64,000 nucleotides of DNA from JAGPUQ01 sp036961295 (GTDB taxonomy: Bacteria; Pseudomonadota; Gammaproteobacteria; Pseudomonadales; Porticoccaceae), in assembly GCA_036961295.1 (NCBI GenBank), contig JBALVX010000001.1:186001-250000 (forward strand). The letters run 5' to 3'. Position numbers and translations under genes: made by a program. The notes beneath the pieces are model-generated. The model was not told the origin of the DNA, did no database searches, and worked only from the letters and a program-made list of their open reading frames with translations. Within the stretch, counting starts at the first letter, position 1, and the number at the start of each line of letters is the position of its first letter. This document shows positions 59,752 through 64,000 of the stretch, piece after piece.

Positions 59752-60538
59752 TGTGTCCACGAGTGGCTATTACGCGTGGCGTGCCCGACCTGTCAGTGAA
59801 CATCGCCGTTACGACCTTAGATTGCTTGAGGTCATCAAAGAACTGCATCAGGGCTTTCGAAAAAGTTACGGTGCGGCCCGTCTACATCGTGAACTGGTGA
59901 AACGAGGCTATTCCTGCTCCCGTCGCCGTATTAATCGATTGATGCGCGAGGCTGGGATTAAAGCATCGACAACCGGGCTCTATGCCTGGCGACCGGGGCA
60001 ACATGAGTTTTACTCTGCGACAGGTAATCAGTTAAAGCATGCGGAGGGTGCGAACCAATCAGGCGTGCAATGGGTCGGCGACTTCATCTATATCAAAACA
60101 AAAACAGGGTGGTTATATCATGCCGCCGTACTCGATTTGTACTCTCGTAAAGTCGTGGGTTGGTCGTTTAGTCGAAAGCGTAACGCAGAGCTGACAAAAA
60201 GTGCATTGAGAATGGCACTGTCACGCGCTAAACCGAAACCGGGTTGTTTGTTTCATTCCGACCAAGGGATTGAATATGCAGCACATGAGTTTCGAGCACT
60301 GGTTGAAGACGCGGGGATGGTGAGAAGTATGAGTCGCAAGGGTAATCCTTTGGATAATGCAACGATGGAATCTTTCTTTCATACGTTGAAAGCGGAATTA
60401 GTTCACGATCAATTGTTTGATACTGTGATTGAAGCGGTTGCCCATATTGTCGAATATATTGAGTTCTATAATCGAGAAAGATTACATTCATCATTGGACT
60501 ATCAATCACCTGAGAATTATGAAAAGCTGTGTGCATAA
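59726..60538 (+). CDS. IS3-family transposase OrfB (DDE integrase)
   Basis: 270 residues from GTG 59726; the frame can be followed further upstream as NTISEFIEKNRENHKV, the normal OrfB lead-in. The HTH_21 region is GFRKSYGAARLHRELVKRG. The rve core has Asp in GDFIYIKTKTGWLYHAAVLDLYSRKVVGW, Asp in FHSDQGIEY and Glu in DNATMESFFHTLK, with 35 residues between the last two, the standard DD35E spacing. Normally produced as an OrfAB fusion by -1 frameshifting, here most likely in the seven-A run at 59676-59682. Confidence 0.92.
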   Translation: MKRLCELYSVSTSGYYAWRARPVSEHRRYDLRLLEVIKELHQGFRKSYGAARLHRELVKRGYSCSRRRINRLMREAGIKASTTGLYAWRPGQHEFYSATGNQLKHAEGANQSGVQWVGDFIYIKTKTGWLYHAAVLDLYSRKVVGWSFSRKRNAELTKSALRMALSRAKPKPGCLFHSDQGIEYAAHEFRALVEDAGMVRSMSRKGNPLDNATMESFFHTLKAELVHDQLFDTVIEAVAHIVEYIEFYNRERLHSSLDYQSPENYEKLCA

Positions 60539-60700
60539 AGTGTCCACAAAAGTGGTGCTAGATCACGCCGCTTATTTCAATTGTTATGTTTTCAAGCTAC
60601 TCATGAAAAGTAGACACACTCCCCAATTAGATTAATATCTAACCGAAACGTTTAAGAGATCTTAGATCTAAAGAATTTTAATCATAGAGAAGGAATCCTT

Positions 60701-61417
60701 ATGAATCACACATTCCCAGCATCAAGTTACCACGGCCCAATTAGAGAGATATTTCCCGATGTGTTTTATGTGCAGGGAACTGTGACGATGGGGCCCGGGG
60801 TACGAATCACCCGAAGTATGGTCATCATTAGAGAAAATGGCGAACTATCACTGGTCAATGCGATACGTTTGGGGCCAGAAGGAGAGGCAGAGCTCGAGAA
60901 GTTTGGACAAGTGAAGCACCTGTTAAAGATAGGCTCCCATGGGATGGATAATCCCTACTATATTGATAAATACCAGCCTAAAATCTGGTCCAGGAAGGAA
61001 GCCGAATTAGGCTATGAGCCTGATGTTACGATTGAAGAGAATGGTGAACTACCTTTTGGTGATGCCACGATATTCAAGTTTCAGAATGCTACATCCCCAG
61101 AGTTCCCGATTTTATTGCATCGAGAGGGTGGAGTTTTAATAACTTGTGATAGTGTACAAAACTGGAATAAAAAGGACCTCAAGATTGGTTCATTCATAGG
61201 CGGGCTTGTCACCCGGTTTTTAGGATTTCTTGGTCCTGCCAAAATTGGTCCAATGTGGCTGAAAACCGTTACAGATAAATCAGGGCCGAATCTCTCCCCC
61301 GATTTCCAAAGATTACTTGCCCTGGAATTCAAGCATCTGTTAAGCGGTCATGGCAGCCCTTTGCTCAACGATGCGAAAAGCGCTTTGGAACAGGAGGTTC
61401 ACAAGGTTGGGTTTTAG
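60701..61417 (+). CDS. MBL-fold-like protein of unknown function (cassette gene)
   Basis: 238 residues. The sequence has the feel of a metallo-beta-lactamase superfamily member without a complete metal site: an early beta-rich part (IREIFPDVFYVQGTVTMGPGVRITRSMVII), a lone His in KIGSHGMDNPYYIDKYQP where HxHxDH would be, GGVLITCDSVQNW, and LLSGHGSPLLNDAKSAL near the end. It may therefore be a non-hydrolytic relative. AAGGA precedes the ATG. It lies 111 bases after the core of the IS-split attC and is followed by another attC. Confidence 0.6.
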   Translation: MNHTFPASSYHGPIREIFPDVFYVQGTVTMGPGVRITRSMVIIRENGELSLVNAIRLGPEGEAELEKFGQVKHLLKIGSHGMDNPYYIDKYQPKIWSRKEAELGYEPDVTIEENGELPFGDATIFKFQNATSPEFPILLHREGGVLITCDSVQNWNKKDLKIGSFIGGLVTRFLGFLGPAKIGPMWLKTVTDKSGPNLSPDFQRLLALEFKHLLSGHGSPLLNDAKSALEQEVHKVGF

Positions 61418-61441
61418 AAGGGTTTTGTTGGAATATTGAAA

Positions 61442-61514
61442 ACATAAGTAGCCGCTCAATGCTTTGGGCTTTCAAAAACATTGTTTTTAAAAGTTCATTA
61501 GCAGAGCGTTATGA
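61442..61514 (+). repeat. attC site (between MBL-like and MmcQ/YjbR genes)
   Basis: Inverse core ACATAAG (61442-61448) and core GTTATGA (61508-61514) face each other; CGCTC AATG on the left pairs with CATT ... GAGCG on the right, with the extra bases AGCA unpaired. The inverse core ends in AAG as in the two other good sites. The next start codon is 18 bases after the core. Confidence 0.65.
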
Positions 61515-61532
61515 AGCTAAAGGGGCGCCAAC

Positions 61533-61898
61533 GTGACCTACGATGAATACAATGATTTTTGTCGCTCTCTACCGGCAACGTCATACGTCGTACAATGGCG
61601 CGGCTCTCGTGTTTGGAAGGTAGGGGGAAAAGTATTTGCCATCGGTGGGTGGGGAGAATCTGATAAACCAGCATTCACCTTTAAAACTTCAGATCTTAAT
61701 TTCGAGGTGTTACGTGATCAGCCGGGATTCAGACCGGCACCCTACATGGCGTCTCGTGGCATGAAGTGGATACAGCAGTGCCTTGCTCTAGAAAGTGCAG
61801 ATGAAGAACTCAAATACTACCTTAAAGAGTCTCACCGTATTGTTTCCTTAGGATTAACTAAAAAAAAGCAAAGGGAACTTGGCCTCAATCAGGACTAA
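61533..61898 (+). CDS. MmcQ/YjbR-family protein (cassette gene)
   Basis: 121 residues of the MmcQ/YjbR (CyaY-like fold, winged DNA-binding-like) family: YDEYNDFCRSLPATSYVVQWRGSRVWKVGGKVFAIGGW at the N-terminus, FKTSDLNFEVLRDQPGFRPAPYMASRGMKWIQ, ending in an ESHRIVSLGLTKKKQRELGL helix. Members are common as small genes in cassettes and genomes; their role is unknown. GTG start. It ends shortly before the last attC site of the array. Confidence 0.88.
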   Translation: MTYDEYNDFCRSLPATSYVVQWRGSRVWKVGGKVFAIGGWGESDKPAFTFKTSDLNFEVLRDQPGFRPAPYMASRGMKWIQQCLALESADEELKYYLKESHRIVSLGLTKKKQRELGLNQD

Positions 61899-61929
61899 CT
61901 ATTATGGCAAAGGTTGAATATATTACAGC

Positions 61930-62003
61930 TCATAACAAGGTCAGTCAGAGCGAAAAACCGCCGCTTTGCTCTGGTTTTTAGTCCCCTGCGGGCGGCGTTA
62001 GAG
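61930..62003 (+). repeat. attC site at the right end of the array
   Basis: TCATAAC (61930-61936) then AAGGTC opens the site and GGCGGCGTTAGAG closes it, core GTTAGAG at 61997-62003. Inside, AAAAACC pairs with GGTTTTT, and CAGAGC with GCTCTG as an alternative. It is followed directly by the stop region of the minus-strand TauE/SafE gene, so it marks the chromosome boundary. Confidence 0.65.
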
Positions 62004-62015
62004 TCGACCTTAACA

Positions 62016-62771
62016 TTACCCCAATATTCCCATTCCGCCGTCATAAAGTAGTTTGATGCCGACTACAAACAAAAAGAAATAGCACAGTCGATAGACCAGT
62101 TGTTCGCTGATTTTATGCAGTAAAAAATAGCCTAATCGCACGCCGATTGGCGCGAGGGGAGCCAGCACCGCGGCGGTGAGTAAATTGGTTTTATCAAATT
62201 GCCCGAGCCAGGCGTAGGGAATAATTTTTACGGCATTAACGGCGGCAAAAAATACCGCGAAGGTACCCATCAATAAAGTCTTTTCCATTTTCTGCGGTAA
62301 CAGATAAATACTTAACGGCGGGCCGCCTGCGTGAATGCCGAAGCTGGTAAAGCCGGCGACGGTACCCCATAAACTGCCGTGTAATATACTGGGTTCGGCC
62401 TTTTTGTCGAGAGTGGGCTTTAACCAGTAGTTAAGGCAGAACGCCACGGCGATGACGCCGATCATAATGCGAATGGCATCTTCGGACAGGTAGCGGAAGG
62501 TAAATGCACCGATGACGATGCCGACTACCGCGCCGGGCAGAGTGAGACGGAGATTAAGCTTGCTCCACTGGCCGCGAAAGCTCCACAGTGCAACCACGTC
62601 CATAATAATTAATATGGGCAGTAATATGCCAGCAGCCTGCACCGGAGATATCGCCAGGGTCATTAACGGCACGGAAACCACGGCTATACCGCCGCCAAAG
62701 CCACCTTTGGCCAGGCCGAAGATAAGAATTGCGGGTATTGCGCAGAGGTAGAAAAAGGGGTCGGTGATCAT
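62016..62771 (-). CDS. TauE/SafE-family sulfite exporter-like permease
   Basis: About 250 residues with seven or eight membrane helices and the family start FYLCAIPAILIFGLAKGGFGGGIAVVSVPLM, repeated as SFGIHAGGPPLSIYLLPQ in the second half. Homologues export or import sulfur or organic anions; the substrate is not predictable. I use ATG 62771, because the longer frame from TTG 62807 adds only a non-conserved tail and has no ribosome site. Immediately downstream of the cassette array in map order. Confidence 0.88.
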   Translation of the reverse strand: MITDPFFYLCAIPAILIFGLAKGGFGGGIAVVSVPLMTLAISPVQAAGILLPILIIMDVVALWSFRGQWSKLNLRLTLPGAVVGIVIGAFTFRYLSEDAIRIMIGVIAVAFCLNYWLKPTLDKKAEPSILHGSLWGTVAGFTSFGIHAGGPPLSIYLLPQKMEKTLLMGTFAVFFAAVNAVKIIPYAWLGQFDKTNLLTAAVLAPLAPIGVRLGYFLLHKISEQLVYRLCYFFLFVVGIKLLYDGGMGILG

Positions 62772-62956
62772 CGGGGCAAGGTTACCGAGTATCCAGGTAA
62801 AGGGCAAAGGCGGAAGGACAGTTGCCAGGCGCTTGTCGCCAACTAATGGCGTTACTGGTTTGAATACTGGATTGCCTGGGCTATTCTTTGTGAACCTTAT
62901 ATATGGACGTTACATGTAAACGCCACATGTGAACGAATAATGAATTCGGATAAATA

Positions 62957-63325
62957 ATGCCTGCATCTCCTGAGGAAAAACAATTCGTCGCTTACGTGCT
63001 TGAGCTGATGCAGTCGGTAGGGCCGGTGATTGCGAAGCGTATGTTTGGTAGTCACGGCATTTTTCTTGAGGGTTTAATGTTTGGCTTAATTTCGAATAGC
63101 ACGCTTTATCTAAAGGTCGATGAAGACAGCGAGCGGGAGTTTAAGGAGCGGGGACTTGAGCCATTTACCTATCAAAAGCTGGGTAAAGAACAAGCGCTGC
63201 GTTATTACCAGGCACCCGAGGAAGCATTGGAGCATGTCGAGGAAATGAATATTTGGGCCAATAAGGCTTATGGTGTGGCATTGCGGGCGGCTTTGAAAGT
63301 GACAGCTAAGGGAGCAAGGGCATGA
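62957..63325 (+). CDS. TfoX/Sxy N-terminal domain protein
   Basis: 122 residues consisting only of the TfoX_N domain: FVAYVLELMQSVGPVIAKRMFGSHGIFLEGLMFGLISNSTLYLKVDE, with YYQAPEEALEHVEEMNIWANKAYGVALRAA. Full TfoX regulates competence, but single-domain versions are widespread and uncharacterised. Its stop overlaps the next start (ATGA), so it is cotranscribed with the GFA gene. Confidence 0.9.
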   Translation: MPASPEEKQFVAYVLELMQSVGPVIAKRMFGSHGIFLEGLMFGLISNSTLYLKVDEDSEREFKERGLEPFTYQKLGKEQALRYYQAPEEALEHVEEMNIWANKAYGVALRAALKVTAKGARA

Positions 63326-63711
63326 TTGAGGGTGGTTGTTTTTGCGGAAAAATCCGCTATGCCTTAAAGGAGAGAGAGTACCGCACTGCGAATTGCCATT
63401 GCTCAATGTGCCGACGGTTCAGCGGAGCGCCTTTCGTCACCTGGATTGTGGTGCCGACCAAAGGCTTTGAGTACACCAGCGGAAACCCCGAATCGATTCG
63501 ATCGTCGGACGGCGGTATGCGATATTTCTGTGCCAGTTGCGGTACGCCGATCGCCTGTGTACTCGATGCCTATCCAAAATATATTGATGTCACGGTGGGC
63601 AGTTTGGATGAGCCCGACCGCTTTGTACCGACCATGGCGATCCATGAGGATACCAAGTTGGCGTGGTTGGCTCAGACCGAGGAACTTCAGGAAACCGACC
63701 CTAAAGCCTGA
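63322..63711 (+). CDS. GFA / CENP-V family zinc protein
   Basis: 129 residues with the zinc-binding cysteine pattern of the GFA family: GGCFCGKIRYAL, CHCSMCRRFSGAPFVTW and FCASCGTPIACVLD. The type enzyme Gfa was described as a glutathione-dependent formaldehyde-activating protein, but most members have unknown substrates. The start overlaps the TfoX-like gene. No formaldehyde dehydrogenase gene is adjacent. Confidence 0.92.
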   Translation: MIEGGCFCGKIRYALKEREYRTANCHCSMCRRFSGAPFVTWIVVPTKGFEYTSGNPESIRSSDGGMRYFCASCGTPIACVLDAYPKYIDVTVGSLDEPDRFVPTMAIHEDTKLAWLAQTEELQETDPKA

Positions 63712-63806
63712 CAACCTTTTGACTCAATATAATGATTGTGGTCTGATAGCGCCCCCCTGGTTTGGGCTGTGTTTCCCAATAACCTGCGACCTGTTAAGGA
63801 GTAAAG

Positions 63807-64000
63807 ATGACAGCGCACGGCATAGATTTTCGAGATAAGGCTGCAATCGTAGGCATTGGCGAGACCGAGTATGTGCGCGGAGCCGACAAGCCTTCCGCAC
63901 AGATGATGCTCGAAGCAACTCGCAAAGCGATTGCGGATTCCGGTCTTTCCCCCCACGACATCGACGGCATTGTATTGCCACCGGTACTGATAACTGCCGA
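63807..64000 (+). CDS. thiolase-superfamily protein, N-terminal fragment
   Basis: Begins at ATG 63807 with AAGGAG upstream and runs off the window. The first 64 residues (AAIVGIGETEYVRGADKPSAQMMLEATRKAIADSGLSPHDIDGIV) match the start of thiolase/acetyl-CoA acetyltransferase-like proteins of the lipid-transfer (SCP2-type) group. The active-site region is beyond the window, so catalysis cannot be judged. Confidence 0.8.
   Translation, partial: MTAHGIDFRDKAAIVGIGETEYVRGADKPSAQMMLEATRKAIADSGLSPHDIDGIVLPPVLITA

Larger units (their letters stand above)
59261..60565 (+). mobile_element. IS3-family insertion sequence
   Basis: 1,305 bp bounded by imperfect terminal inverted repeats: left TGATCTAGCACCACTTT then TGGACA, right the complement of TGATCTAGCACCACTTT then TGTGGACA. 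It contains an OrfA with a helix-turn-helix and an OrfB with a DDE integrase domain. No clear target duplication is seen (flanks CGT and CGC). Confidence 0.93.
59223..60589 (+). repeat. attC site interrupted by the IS3-family element
   Basis: Left half 59223-59260 has inverse core CGCTAAG, then TTTCAAAACGGACGC and AAAAAGCGCGT. Right half 60566-60589 has CGCCGCTTATTTCAA and core GTTATGT (60583-60589). Joined, the 62 bases align with the attC at 57092-57154 (shared CGCTAAGAA, TCAA, GACGC, AAAAAGC) and fold with unpaired bases on one arm. The IS sits at the tip of the hairpin. Confidence 0.75.
56285..62003 (+). mobile_element. integron-like gene cassette array without integrase
   Basis: Five plus-strand genes unrelated in function and base composition are separated by imperfect inverted repeats of attC type (57092-57154, 59223-60589 split by an IS, 61442-61514, 61930-62003, plus degenerate candidates at 56285-56345 and about 57560-57733). 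Most genes begin shortly after a GTTR-type core and end in or near an inverse core, the layout of integron cassettes. There is no intI gene or attI site in the window, so this fits a cluster of attC sites lacking an integrase. The array is flanked by ordinary chromosomal genes on both sides. Confidence 0.75.

Noticed and set aside
1..64000. tRNA, rRNA, CRISPR arrays, prophage genes
   Set aside because: None seen by eye: no cloverleaf-like sequence, no regularly spaced identical repeats with spacers, no phage structural genes.

Overview
The window is a chromosomal segment of a Gram-negative gammaproteobacterium. Gene content and order (DUF2066-hda, murJ, ribF-ileS-lspA-fkpB-ispH-minor pilins-pilY1-pilE, pilS/pilR, rpsP-rimM-trmD-rplS, hslVU with a DUF971 protein) resemble the Pseudomonadales/Cellvibrionales side of the class, probably a marine or aquatic lineage. 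The genus cannot be fixed from sequence alone. No rRNA, tRNA or CRISPR array was seen.

Layout. 1-5.8 kb: end of a DUF2066 gene and hda, then a minus-strand arsC-like/membrane protein/sppA operon, then a YihY membrane protein and a thioredoxin lipoprotein. 5.9-10.4 kb: a membrane GGDEF-EAL protein and the hslV-hslU-DUF971 block (minus). 10.5-18.5 kb: murJ, then ribF-ileS-lspA-fkpB-ispH. 18.6-28.4 kb: a type IV pilus minor-pilin cluster (fimT/gspH-like, pilV, pilW, pilX, pilY1, pilE) facing the PilS/PilR two-component genes. 28.5-37.2 kb: housekeeping genes (nadE, bamD, rluD, pgeF, NUDIX, gamma-carbonic anhydrase-like, DUF1289, a CBS-domain transporter, a CcsA/YpjD-like protein). 37.5-41.6 kb: ffh and the rpsP-rimM-trmD-rplS operon, ending in a clear terminator. 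41.6-54.2 kb: nitroreductase, MaoC hydratase plus CitE-like lyase, BepA-like protease, AI-2E/PerM permease, M16 protease, aceE-aceF. 54.2-56.1 kb: a di-iron ODP-like protein, a SnoaL-like protein and a haem-binding beta-barrel protein.

The main accessory feature is 56.3-62.0 kb. Five unrelated plus-strand genes (an AT-rich protein of unknown function, a cupin, a TTC38-like TPR protein, an MBL-like protein, an MmcQ/YjbR protein) are separated by imperfect hairpins with the architecture of integron attC sites. Inverse cores lie after a stop codon or a short spacer, arms pair with single unpaired bases, and GTTR-type cores usually sit a short distance before the next start codon. No integrase gene lies in the window, so this looks like a cassette cluster lacking an integrase. 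An IS3-family element of about 1.3 kb sits in the apical loop of one of these attC sites. Downstream, 62.0-64.0 kb returns to ordinary genes (TauE/SafE permease, TfoX-N protein, GFA protein, start of a thiolase-like gene).

A second pattern runs through the whole chromosome segment. Many gene junctions, leaders and protein linkers contain short degenerate tandem repeats of 11-21 bp (most often 12 or 15 bp). Each locus has its own sequence, as if short stretches were repeatedly duplicated in place. Some create 4- or 5-residue periodicities in proteins (MurJ loop, LspA N-terminus, PilR linker, BepA leader, M16 protease, AceF linker).
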